From NCBI GenBank assembly GCA_047974375.1, contig JBKECF010000066.1, forward strand, positions 1-59,075: a stretch of 59,075 nt of DNA. Reading direction: 5' to 3'. Below the pieces are notes generated by a model. It made no database searches, was not told the origin of the DNA, and was given only the letters and a program-made list of their open reading frames with translations. Position numbers and translations under genes: made by a program. Of this stretch, positions 35,353 to 43,641 are shown piece by piece. Numbering within the stretch: the first letter of the stretch is position 1; each line of letters opens with the position of its first letter. This DNA is from JBKECF01 sp047974375 (GTDB lineage Bacteria; Bacillota; Clostridia; Lachnospirales; CAMZNU01).

Positions 35353-36925
35353 GGAAAGCTTAAAAAATAAAGTTTTTTTTGAAAAAAATAATATTTCTAT
35401 ACCTACATATAATATTTATGATCTAATAAAAAATACAAAATCATCACCAAAATGGGTTCATTTTGGTGGTGGTAACATTTTTAGAGCGTTTATAGCTGCT
35501 GCACAAGATGCAGCTATTGAAGAAGGAAGAAGCAACACAGGTATAATAGTTGCAGAAACCTTTGATTATGAGGTAGTAGACAGAGTTTTTGCCAAAACCG
35601 ACAATTTATCTATGACGGCAATATTAAATAGTAAAGGTGATATAGATTTAAATATAATTGCCTCAATTACAGAGAGCTTAAAGACTGATGAAGAAGGTTT
35701 AAAGGCTTTAAAGGAAATTTTTTCAAATAGAGATTTACAAATGGCAAGTTTTACTATTACAGAAAAAGGATATAGCTTAAAAAGTAAAGGTGAATATTTA
35801 CCTATAATAATAAATGACTTTACTTGTGGCTTAAGTAACGTAAAACATATAATGAGTATTGTAACGTCACTTTTATACACACGTTTTAAAAGTTGCGCCA
35901 AGGCTATGGCATTAGTAAGCATGGATAATTGTTCACATAATGGTGATAAACTTAAGTCCTCCATTATAGACATAGCTAAAAACTGGCTATCAAATAATCT
36001 AGTGGAGAAAGAATTTATTGAATATATAGAAAATAATATTTCCTTTCCTTTTACTATGATAGATAAAATAACTCCTAGGCCTGTGGAGGAAATATCGAGA
36101 AACCTTGCACAAATGGGCTTTGAGGGTATGGAGCCTATAGAAACATCAAAAAATACATTTACAGCCCGCTTTGTTAATGCAGAAGTAGCAGAATACTTAA
36201 TTATAGAAGATGACTTCCCCAATGGTAGACCGGACTTTGGCAATAAAGGAGTTTTATTTACAACAAGGTCAGTAGTAAATAATGTAGAAACAATGAAAGT
36301 AACAACTTGTTTAAATCCTTTACACACAGCCTTGGCAGTTTATGGAGTTTTGTTAAATCACAAAACCATAGCCGAGGAAATGGAGGATATGGAGTTAAAA
36401 AAATTAGTTAAAAGAATAGGATATGATGAGGGGTTGAAAGTTGTAATAGACCCAAAAATTATTAAGCCTAAAGATTTTATAGACGAAGTAATAAATGAAA
36501 GATTTGCCAACAGCTTTATAAAAGATAGACCAGAACGAATTGCCACAGATACATCCCAAAAAGTGGGAATACGCTTTGGTAATACAATTAAAGCCTATGT
36601 GGAAAATGAAAATTTAAAAACAGAGGATTTAATGGGAGTTCCTTTGGCTTTAGCTGGTTGGCTTAGATATTTGGTTGGAATAGACGACGTGGGGAATAAA
36701 TTCACCCTAAGTAGCGATCCTGTTTTAGATGAGAATGGCGTATTTAAGGATTTTGCCAATGTAAAAATCGGTGACCATGTAGAGGTGAAAAATATTTTAA
36801 AACGTGAGGATATTTTTTCCCTAGATTTAACAAAAATTGAATTAGGCGAAAGAATAAAATTTTATTTTAACGAAATGCTTAAAGAAAAAGGCGGAGTTAG
36901 AAAAACTCTTCAGAAATATTTATAA
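35339..36925 (+). CDS. uxuB: D-mannonate oxidoreductase (fructuronate reductase)
   Basis: This 528-residue member of the mannitol dehydrogenase family has the Rossmann motif HFGGGNIFRAFIA and the catalytic region MIDKITPRPV with downstream N and H residues (TTCLNPLHTALAVYG). It interconverts D-fructuronate and D-mannonate with NADH. The ATG at 35339 lies inside the end of uxuA, with GGAG just upstream. With UxuA it gives two consecutive steps. The KDG kinase and aldolase must be elsewhere. It is the last gene before a terminator. Confidence 0.92.
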   Translation: MELNRESLKNKVFFEKNNISIPTYNIYDLIKNTKSSPKWVHFGGGNIFRAFIAAAQDAAIEEGRSNTGIIVAETFDYEVVDRVFAKTDNLSMTAILNSKGDIDLNIIASITESLKTDEEGLKALKEIFSNRDLQMASFTITEKGYSLKSKGEYLPIIINDFTCGLSNVKHIMSIVTSLLYTRFKSCAKAMALVSMDNCSHNGDKLKSSIIDIAKNWLSNNLVEKEFIEYIENNISFPFTMIDKITPRPVEEISRNLAQMGFEGMEPIETSKNTFTARFVNAEVAEYLIIEDDFPNGRPDFGNKGVLFTTRSVVNNVETMKVTTCLNPLHTALAVYGVLLNHKTIAEEMEDMELKKLVKRIGYDEGLKVVIDPKIIKPKDFIDEVINERFANSFIKDRPERIATDTSQKVGIRFGNTIKAYVENENLKTEDLMGVPLALAGWLRYLVGIDDVGNKFTLSSDPVLDENGVFKDFANVKIGDHVEVKNILKREDIFSLDLTKIELGERIKFYFNEMLKEKGGVRKTLQKYL

Positions 36926-36988
36926 TCCCGTACGAGAAAAATGGGCTGTTTTGAAAAGAAAAAACCTTGGCTCTTTGCCTCAATCCCT

Positions 36989-37015
36989 TGGCCATAAAGC
37001 CTTGGTTTACTGCTC
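36989..37015 (+). repeat. Stand-alone GGTC-type hairpin module, degenerate
   Basis: GGCCA, TAAAGC, a CTT loop, GGTTTA and CTGCTCAAG follow the same pattern as the inner hairpin of the large repeat, but one stem pair is broken. It lies between uxuB and a bidirectional terminator. Confidence 0.5.
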
Positions 37016-37047
37016 AAGCAAGCAATCAGCCCCATTTATTATAGAAC

Positions 37048-37085
37048 AAAAAAATCTCCAGAGCACCAACTGGAGATTTTTTTTG
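37048..37085. terminator. Bidirectional terminator between uxuB and the acetyltransferase
   Basis: AAAAAATCTCCAG pairs with CTGGAGATTTTTT around an AGCACCAA loop. A- and T-runs on both sides allow function in both directions for the convergent genes. Confidence 0.88.
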
Positions 37086-37091
37086 GTAAAA

Positions 37092-37544
37092 TCATAAAAC
37101 ATATTCATACATCCTACCCATATAATCTTCCCCATCACTCTCCACCATACAAGTAAATTCCCAGCCATATTTCTCATAGTAAGAAGTATGATCAGTAAGA
37201 AGATAGATGTTTTTAAAGCCCAGAGCAGCCATTTCCTTGCATACATATTCAAGCAGTTCCCCTCCTAGACCCATACATCTATATTCTTTTTCAACATAAA
37301 CAGCACAAATATTCGGTGTTAAATCTTTCCGATTGTGAAAATCATTTTCTATAACGCCAAGACCCCCTATTATTTCATCCTTGTGCAGAACAATATACCA
37401 TTTTGGTATCGTCTTAAGGGCGCTTTCTCTCATGCTTTTTAAATATTCTGATTTTGGCACATTCCACTTTTCATGAAACCATTGAGCAGCTTTGTCTTGT
37501 AGCTCCTCGTTTTCATGCAATCTTATATATTTATAATCAATCAT
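37092..37544 (-). CDS. GNAT-family acetyltransferase
   Basis: This 150-residue protein has a GNAT fold. IIGGLGVIENDFHN forms the central strands, AVYVEKEYRCMGLGGELLEYV holds the acetyl-CoA loop (a Q/R-x-x-G-x-G/A variant), and YYEKYGWEFTC is the final motif. The acceptor is unknown. AAGGAG precedes the start. It is a single gene, convergent with uxuB and divergent from the second sugar transporter operon, with no obvious link to either. Confidence 0.9.
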   Translation of the reverse strand: MIDYKYIRLHENEELQDKAAQWFHEKWNVPKSEYLKSMRESALKTIPKWYIVLHKDEIIGGLGVIENDFHNRKDLTPNICAVYVEKEYRCMGLGGELLEYVCKEMAALGFKNIYLLTDHTSYYEKYGWEFTCMVESDGEDYMGRMYEYVL

Positions 37545-37617
37545 ATGTTTCTCCTTGTATAATAGTATAGCGGTTCTATATATAAATTACTCATTTCTAC
37601 AAAAACTGTGCCCATTT

Positions 37618-37643
37618 ATTCATATTACATATTTAATATGAAT
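37618..37643 (+). promoter_or_regulatory. Inverted repeat upstream of the second sugar operon
   Basis: ATTCATATT (37618-37626) and AATATGAAT (37635-37643) form a perfect 9-bp inverted repeat with an 8-bp spacer, 53 bp upstream of the first permease gene. It may be an operator or part of an AT-rich promoter. Confidence 0.45.
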
Positions 37644-37695
37644 GATAATATTATTTTAAATTATTAGTTAAATAATACATATGAAGGAGGATGAA

Positions 37696-38604
37696 ATGAG
37701 TAAAAAAACAATTGTTAACATAAAAAGGCACAAATACATTTACATAATGCTTATTCCTATTATGTTGTTTTTTATTGTGTTTAAATACTTGCCCATGTAT
37801 GGCATACAACTGGCATTTAAAGAATATAGTATAGCAGATGGCATAACTGGCAGTCCTTGGGTAGGATTTGATAATTTTACACGCCTTATAGGCGAAGAAA
37901 ATTTTTGGATTGCTTTTAAAAATACAATTATTATTTCATTTATGAAGATAATAATAGGATTTCCTATACCTATTATATTAGCAATTCTTATAAACGAAAT
38001 ATCTTTTACTAAGTTCAAAAAAGTTACACAAGTTATTTATACCTTTCCACATTTTTTATCTTGGGTAATTTTATCGAGTATAATGTTTAATTTACTATCA
38101 AGCAATGGTGCAGTAAATAACTTAATAGCTTTATTAGGTTTACAAAGATATAACTTTTTAACAAATACAGAAACTTTTAGATACTTATTAGTTTTTTCAG
38201 AAAGTTGGAAAGAGGCTGGTTGGGGAACCATAATATATATTGCGTCTATATTATCAATTGATCCAGCTCTGTATGAGGCAACAAAAATTGACGGAGCCAA
38301 TAGACTGGACAAAATATTACATATAGTATGGCCAGGCATACGTTCTGTAGTGGTAACAATGTTTATTTTGCAAATAGGTAGAATAATGACTGCTGGTTTT
38401 ATGCAAGTCTTCAACTTATATAACCCTACTGTATACTCCGTTGCTGATATATTAGATACCTATGTTTACAGAATTACTTTTAATATGTTACCTGATTTTG
38501 GTTTTAGTACAGCTGTTGGCCTCTTTACAAGTGTAATTAATTTTGTGTTATTGATGTCTGCGGATTTTATTGCAAAAAGATTAGGCCAAAAAGGAATTTC
38601 TTAA
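37696..38604 (+). CDS. Sugar ABC transporter permease, LplB type (second system)
   Basis: This 302-residue permease has six predicted segments, an N-terminal FKYLPMYGIQLAFKEY region and the EAA loop YEATKIDGANRLDKILHIV. The ATG at 37696 is preferred because AAGGAGG lies five bases upstream. The upstream ATG at 37681 overlaps that site. It starts the second carbohydrate operon and pairs with the permease at 38630-39496. It is homologous in plan to the permease at 15941-16873 but clearly diverged. Confidence 0.93.
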   Translation: MSKKTIVNIKRHKYIYIMLIPIMLFFIVFKYLPMYGIQLAFKEYSIADGITGSPWVGFDNFTRLIGEENFWIAFKNTIIISFMKIIIGFPIPIILAILINEISFTKFKKVTQVIYTFPHFLSWVILSSIMFNLLSSNGAVNNLIALLGLQRYNFLTNTETFRYLLVFSESWKEAGWGTIIYIASILSIDPALYEATKIDGANRLDKILHIVWPGIRSVVVTMFILQIGRIMTAGFMQVFNLYNPTVYSVADILDTYVYRITFNMLPDFGFSTAVGLFTSVINFVLLMSADFIAKRLGQKGIS

Positions 38605-38629
38605 GTGATGTCTTAAAGAAAGGAGAATT

Positions 38630-39496
38630 ATGAAAAAAAATAGTTTATTTAAACCAACGACAGCAGACTATGTAATTGGAATACTCCTACTAATATTGGC
38701 TATTATTATTTTATTTCCATTTTATAATGCTGTTATTATTTCCTTGGTTACAGAAACCGAATATGTAAGAACCCCATTTATGATTTTCCCTAAGAACATA
38801 GATTTAAGTTCCTACAAGCTTATATTTACAGAAAGTAATATATTAAGTGGTATGAAAATAACCATTTTTATTACTGTTATAGGAACTTTCTACAATATGT
38901 TTTTAACTACTCTATGTGCCTATGCACTAACAAAGGATTTTTTCGGCAGGCGAGTAGTGTCCCTTTTAATTATATTTACAGTTTATTTTTCAGGTGGACT
39001 AATTCCATTTTATCTAATGATGAAAGATTTAAATTTAATAGATAGTATATTGGCAATGATTTTGCCTAGTGGCATTAGTTTTATGTACATGATTGTAATA
39101 CGTAGGAATTTCGAGGAAATTCCTAAATCCTTAATGGAAGCGGCGGAAATAGATGGTGCAAACGATTTAGTAACGCTCTTTAAAATTATATTACCAATTA
39201 CAAAACCAATTTTAGTTACTTTCGCATTGTATTATGCTGTTGATAGATGGAATGAATGGTGGCACGGCATGCTATTTATTAAATCTGTTGAAAAACAACC
39301 CTTGCAATTAATACTAAGGAATTTAGTACAAGATGCATCTGCTACAAGTAATGGCACTAGTGCAGGAGTTATTATTTTTGGTGATGGAATAAAAATGGCA
39401 GCTACAGTAGTTAGTATGGTGCCAATAATGCTTGTCTACCCATTTTTACAAAAATATTTCATTGGGGGAATGACAACAGGTGCAGTAAAAGAATAA
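38630..39496 (+). CDS. Sugar ABC transporter permease, LplC/YtcP type (second system)
   Basis: This 288-residue permease has six segments, the EAA loop MEAAEIDGANDLVTLFKIIL and the family end YPFLQKYFIGGMTTGAVKE. AAGGAG precedes the start. It forms the pore with the LplB-type partner and is fed by the lipoprotein that follows. Confidence 0.93.
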   Translation: MKKNSLFKPTTADYVIGILLLILAIIILFPFYNAVIISLVTETEYVRTPFMIFPKNIDLSSYKLIFTESNILSGMKITIFITVIGTFYNMFLTTLCAYALTKDFFGRRVVSLLIIFTVYFSGGLIPFYLMMKDLNLIDSILAMILPSGISFMYMIVIRRNFEEIPKSLMEAAEIDGANDLVTLFKIILPITKPILVTFALYYAVDRWNEWWHGMLFIKSVEKQPLQLILRNLVQDASATSNGTSAGVIIFGDGIKMAATVVSMVPIMLVYPFLQKYFIGGMTTGAVKE

Positions 39497-39522
39497 GACT
39501 TATTTTAGGAGGGATTTAATTT

Positions 39523-41124
39523 ATGAAAAGAAAAAAGAAAAATTTAATTATTTCGGGGCTACTAATTTTTAGTTTAGCTAGTTGTGGTGGGAGTGATAGT
39601 TCCCAAAGTGAAGTGGAGAGTAGTAGCGATGTTGTCAATGAAGTTGTATCAACAGATTTAGGCGATGATTTTAGCGAACACATGACCGTTGAAGTAAGTG
39701 TAGTTGATACAGACAAGCAAGATAAAGATCAGCGTTATGATTTTATTAAAGAAAAATTTAACATGGATTTTAATTTAGTGGCTTGTTCTGAAGATGACGT
39801 AAATGAAAAAAATAGAATTTGGATAGCCAGTGGCGACTTGCCGGAAGTTATGTGGAGTCAAATAGGACCTAAAGAAGCACGTACATGGATAGACAGCCAA
39901 CAGTTAAGAGCTTTCGACCTAACAAACTATCCAAACTTAAAGGCTTCCCAAGATAATATACGAACTGACGACCTATTATTGGCTGAAGATGGATCAAGAT
40001 ATTTTATAGCTACGGCTTTCGATACAAGCGATATAGACTACAAGAAAACTGTAACTTTTGGTTACAGAAAAGATTGGGCAAAAGAGTTAGGCCTATATAA
40101 TGAAAATGATGAATATACATGGGATGAAATGTTGGAAATGGCAGATGCCATGGTAAAAGAAGACCCAGGAAACAACGGAGATGGCAAAACCATAGGTTTA
40201 GTGACAACTTCTATATTATTCCCAGGTTACACAGGTGTAATTCAAAGCAATCCTAACTGGCAAGTTTTTTACAACGATGGCAACGGTTATAAATGGGGCG
40301 CTGAAGAAGAGGCAACAATTGAAGGTATAAAATTAGCAAAAGCAATGTATGACAGTGGCATTTTATGGGAAGAACAGGCCTTAGGTCAAATAAATGATGG
40401 ACCTGCTAAATTCAACTCAGGGCAAGCAGGTATAATGGTTCAAAATTTTGTAATTCATCTTTTGGAAATGACATTAAACGGCTTGAAAGAAACCTATCCT
40501 GATAAAGATATAAATGATATGTTCGGAATAATGAAAGTAAAAATGCCTAATAGTGATACTTATTTTACAGAAGAGGCACCGGATTCTTGGGGTCAAATAT
40601 GTTTTAGGTCTGATGTAAGCGATGAGAAAGTACACCGTGTATTGTCTTGGTTAGACTATATGGTGTCTGAAGAAGGAAAGCTATTGCAACAATACGGGGT
40701 AGAAGGTGGCGACTACAATGTTGCAGAGGATGGAACAATTGAAATGCTTTGGGAAAAAGATGAAAATGGCGAATATGTTAGTCCCTATGCTTTAAATAGT
40801 GATAGACTTCTATCCTTTGCTGAACTTAACGAATTTAAGAAAGCGACTCTAGCCTATACCAACAAAGATGTAGCGAAGTTTACAAATGATGTTGCTGACT
40901 ATGTAAATAATGAAAACGCTGTGGTTAAATTATATGATTATGAACGAAACGTAATCAGTGGTGAGGTTCTAGACAAATCCACTTTGGAAGAAGATTTAAA
41001 AAATAAAGTGGTAGAATTAATTATGACATCAAATGATATTGAAGGCGACTATAGGGCATGGATAGCTGAACAACAAGATGAAAAAAATGCCATAATAGAT
41101 GAACTAAACGCCGGTATACAATAG
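39523..41124 (+). CDS. Sugar ABC transporter substrate-binding lipoprotein (second system)
   Basis: This 533-residue lipoprotein ends its signal at the lipobox FSLASC and continues with a Ser/Glu-rich linker and a type-1 solute-binding fold of the LplA/YtcQ kind. AGGAGG precedes the start. It probably binds an N-acetylhexosamine-containing oligosaccharide, because a GH20 enzyme is encoded downstream. No ATPase is in the operon. Confidence 0.9.
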   Translation: MKRKKKNLIISGLLIFSLASCGGSDSSQSEVESSSDVVNEVVSTDLGDDFSEHMTVEVSVVDTDKQDKDQRYDFIKEKFNMDFNLVACSEDDVNEKNRIWIASGDLPEVMWSQIGPKEARTWIDSQQLRAFDLTNYPNLKASQDNIRTDDLLLAEDGSRYFIATAFDTSDIDYKKTVTFGYRKDWAKELGLYNENDEYTWDEMLEMADAMVKEDPGNNGDGKTIGLVTTSILFPGYTGVIQSNPNWQVFYNDGNGYKWGAEEEATIEGIKLAKAMYDSGILWEEQALGQINDGPAKFNSGQAGIMVQNFVIHLLEMTLNGLKETYPDKDINDMFGIMKVKMPNSDTYFTEEAPDSWGQICFRSDVSDEKVHRVLSWLDYMVSEEGKLLQQYGVEGGDYNVAEDGTIEMLWEKDENGEYVSPYALNSDRLLSFAELNEFKKATLAYTNKDVAKFTNDVADYVNNENAVVKLYDYERNVISGEVLDKSTLEEDLKNKVVELIMTSNDIEGDYRAWIAEQQDEKNAIIDELNAGIQ

Positions 41125-41178
41125 TAGAATAATTACAAAAATGCTATATTGACTTAAAAAGTGCTATGGGAGGTAAGA

Positions 41179-41889
41179 ATGAAAAGCGTGTTTATAATAG
41201 ATGACGAGAGACATAGCATTATAAATTTAGAAAAAAGTATAAAATGGGAAAATTTTAATTGTAAAATTTCCAAAACTTTTCAAAACTCCTTAGAGGCAGA
41301 GAAGGCTATTATTTCATATAAACCGGATTTAATCTTTATCGATATTAGCATGCCAAAATTAAACGGACTAGACTTAATTAAAAATGTACGACAAATGAAT
41401 TATAAAGGTGATATAGTTGTTGTTTCTGGATACGACGAATTTGAGTATGCCCAAAGAGCTATTAAGTACAAAGTAATTGGCTATTGTTTGAAACCTATTA
41501 TAGAAGATGATGTTAATAAAATATTACACTCATTTAAAGAAAACCCAGGTAATATAAATTTAAAATATAGTGAGATTTTCGATTTTATTGACTTGAATAT
41601 CTATAAAAATTTATCTATAGATGATATTTGCACTAAATTTTCCATAAGCAGATCATACATAAGTAAAATTTTCAGAAGTACAATAAATAAGAACTTCAAG
41701 CAATATGTTACTGAAAAAAGAATAGGGCTTGCCATAGAGCTCCTTAAAACTACTAATTTTACTATTCAAGAAATATCTGAAAAAGTTGGCTATGACGACT
41801 ATTTTTATTTTTCTAAAAAATTTAAAGATGAAGTTGGTATCCCACCAAAAAAATTTAGGCGGAATTATGAAGACGAAATTGTCAATTAA
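41179..41889 (+). CDS. Compact YesN-type response regulator
   Basis: This 236-residue protein has a receiver domain with D8-D9 and acceptor D55 (LIFIDISMPKLNG), directly followed by AraC-type HTH motifs (LSIDDICTKFSISRSYIS and FTIQEISEKVGYDDYFYFSK). It lacks the 250-residue middle region of the YesN-type protein at 6080-7519. The ATG at 41179 follows GGGAGG. The downstream kinase starts 23 bp before its end, so translation is coupled. It probably activates this operon. Confidence 0.92.
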   Translation: MKSVFIIDDERHSIINLEKSIKWENFNCKISKTFQNSLEAEKAIISYKPDLIFIDISMPKLNGLDLIKNVRQMNYKGDIVVVSGYDEFEYAQRAIKYKVIGYCLKPIIEDDVNKILHSFKENPGNINLKYSEIFDFIDLNIYKNLSIDDICTKFSISRSYISKIFRSTINKNFKQYVTEKRIGLAIELLKTTNFTIQEISEKVGYDDYFYFSKKFKDEVGIPPKKFRRNYEDEIVN

Positions 41890-43639
41890 AATAAATAAAA
41901 TAATTATAATTTTAACATTAATATCTGTTCTTCTTCAAGGTGTATTTATTATTTACGCCGGTAAACAGAGAATGGATGCCATTGATGAGGCAAGCAATAT
42001 AGTTGTAGAAACAATTAATTATCACATTAAAAAAAATATTGGTGACTTAAAAAAATACATTAGGACATTTTCTTTTGATACCTATGTGGGGAATTTTGCT
42101 AATGCCGATACAGCTGTTGAAAAATATAAAGAAATAAACGGCGTAAGGAAAGTTTCAATCCTACTAAGTGCCTATAGCAATGTTTATGAAATTGTTATTA
42201 AAACTAAAGATGGTAGCTACTATGCATTTTCTGACTCTGACTTGAATTTAGATTTAAATGAGTCAATAGACCTATCCGTAAGCGAGGGCTTGTCCCCCCC
42301 ATTGAACAGCGAATTTAGCCGCATAACCGAGCAGAAAGCAAAGCTTTCGACCAAGTTAGACTGTCCCGCCACCTATTATACATTGAGGTGGGGGTCTAAT
42401 TCTTACCGACTAAATAGGAATGTATATGAAGAGGAAAATATTAGTATATCTTTAGTTGATGAGTACATTGTAATGGGAACGCCTATATATGTTAATGATA
42501 CCAATACGGATAATTATTACAAAAACACTGGGGAAGTTTTATTTTTTATTAAAACGAATGCCTTGTACAATCCTATGGATATTAGTGATTATGAAAATAT
42601 GGGAATATCTTTTTCAGCAGGAAAGAGTATACCATATTTTAAAAATGATTATGATTTTATTTACAAGAGTATTTATATAGATAGTGCTGATGCAACTCTT
42701 ACAATAACAATTCCTAGGGGTTATTTAATAAAAAACATAGGCAGCTATTTGCCTTGGATAGTTTTAAATTTGGTCTTGAATGTAGTGTTTATTTTTATTA
42801 TTGCAAGGTTAATTAATAAAAACCTTACAAGGCCCATAGAAAATATAAACTTACAAATGATAGGGATGTCCGGAAACAGAAAGAAAAAAAGAATTGACTA
42901 CCATGGCGATGATGAAATTGGAGATATAGTTAGAGAAATAAATAAATTGCTACTTGCCAAAGAAGGGACATCACGTCAAATCTTTGAAACACAAATGAAG
43001 TTATATGAAAGCGAAATTTTAAAAAACCGAGCCCACTTATATGCATTGCAATTGCAAATAAATCCCCATTTTCTTTACAATACACTTTCTTGTATAAAGT
43101 CTTTTGCATTAATAAATAATGTAAAGGAAATAAGCCAAATAATAGATTCTATGACAAGAATACTTAGATATTCAATAAAGGAAGAAGACGTAGTAACTGT
43201 AGAAGAAGAAATAAATTTCATTAAAGAGTATATAAATATAATAAATATTCGCTTTGAAAGTAAATATAACTTTCATATAAATATTGACCCCAAAAGTTTG
43301 CACTGTTCTACCCTTAAAATGATTCTCCAACCCCTAATAGAAAATTCTATAGAGCATGGCTTACATGAGAATGATGTAGGAAACCTTTGGCTTAATGTTG
43401 TTCTAAATAAGAATTTAATTATTGAAATAATTGATGATGGCGTGGGTTTTAGCCAAATTGCTATAGATGAATTTAATGAACAAAAAAACTTAAAAGATTA
43501 TTCAAATGAATCTATAGGTATTTTGAATGTACAAAATAGAATAGAGAGCAAATACGGTAGTGAATATGGAATAGAAATAGAGAATTATAAGTTAACAAAA
43601 ATTAGAATAATACAACCTTATATTTTAGAAGAGGAGTAA
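41867..43639 (+). CDS. YesM-type sensor kinase carrying a repeat insertion
   Basis: This 590-residue kinase has a membrane segment at about residues 8-30, an extracellular sensor, a second segment near 290-312 (LPWIVLNLVLNVVFIFII), HAMP, the His box LQINPHFLYNTL and an HATPase domain (ILQPLIENSIEHG and IDDGVGFS). About 50 residues in the sensor, from SIDLSVSEG to SNSYRLN, are encoded by copy C of the multi-hairpin repeat (42262-42409). The frame stays open through it. The start at 41867 follows AGGCGGA and lies inside the regulator gene. Whether the kinase still senses its ligand is unknown, but the catalytic half is intact. Confidence 0.92.
   Translation: MKTKLSIKINKIIIILTLISVLLQGVFIIYAGKQRMDAIDEASNIVVETINYHIKKNIGDLKKYIRTFSFDTYVGNFANADTAVEKYKEINGVRKVSILLSAYSNVYEIVIKTKDGSYYAFSDSDLNLDLNESIDLSVSEGLSPPLNSEFSRITEQKAKLSTKLDCPATYYTLRWGSNSYRLNRNVYEEENISISLVDEYIVMGTPIYVNDTNTDNYYKNTGEVLFFIKTNALYNPMDISDYENMGISFSAGKSIPYFKNDYDFIYKSIYIDSADATLTITIPRGYLIKNIGSYLPWIVLNLVLNVVFIFIIARLINKNLTRPIENINLQMIGMSGNRKKKRIDYHGDDEIGDIVREINKLLLAKEGTSRQIFETQMKLYESEILKNRAHLYALQLQINPHFLYNTLSCIKSFALINNVKEISQIIDSMTRILRYSIKEEDVVTVEEEINFIKEYINIINIRFESKYNFHINIDPKSLHCSTLKMILQPLIENSIEHGLHENDVGNLWLNVVLNKNLIIEIIDDGVGFSQIAIDEFNEQKNLKDYSNESIGILNVQNRIESKYGSEYGIEIENYKLTKIRIIQPYILEEE
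42262..42409 (+). repeat. Multi-hairpin repeat, copy C, in frame inside a kinase gene
   Basis: This 148-bp copy starts GTCAATAGACCTATCC and ends GTCTAATTCTTACCGA. The inner hairpin GAAAGC-AAA-GCTTTC is at 42334-42348, and the right-end stem TTAGAC...GGTGGGGGTCTAA is intact. In the kinase frame it has no stop codon. The same frame in copy A hits TGA where this copy has a changed base and spacing (CATTGAACAGC instead of CAACTGAGCGG). Confidence 0.88.
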
Positions 43640-43641
43640 CT

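Noticed and set aside
35566..36327. 253-codon frame antisense to uxuB
   Set aside because: It is long only because of the codon bias of uxuB. No site or family motif is present.
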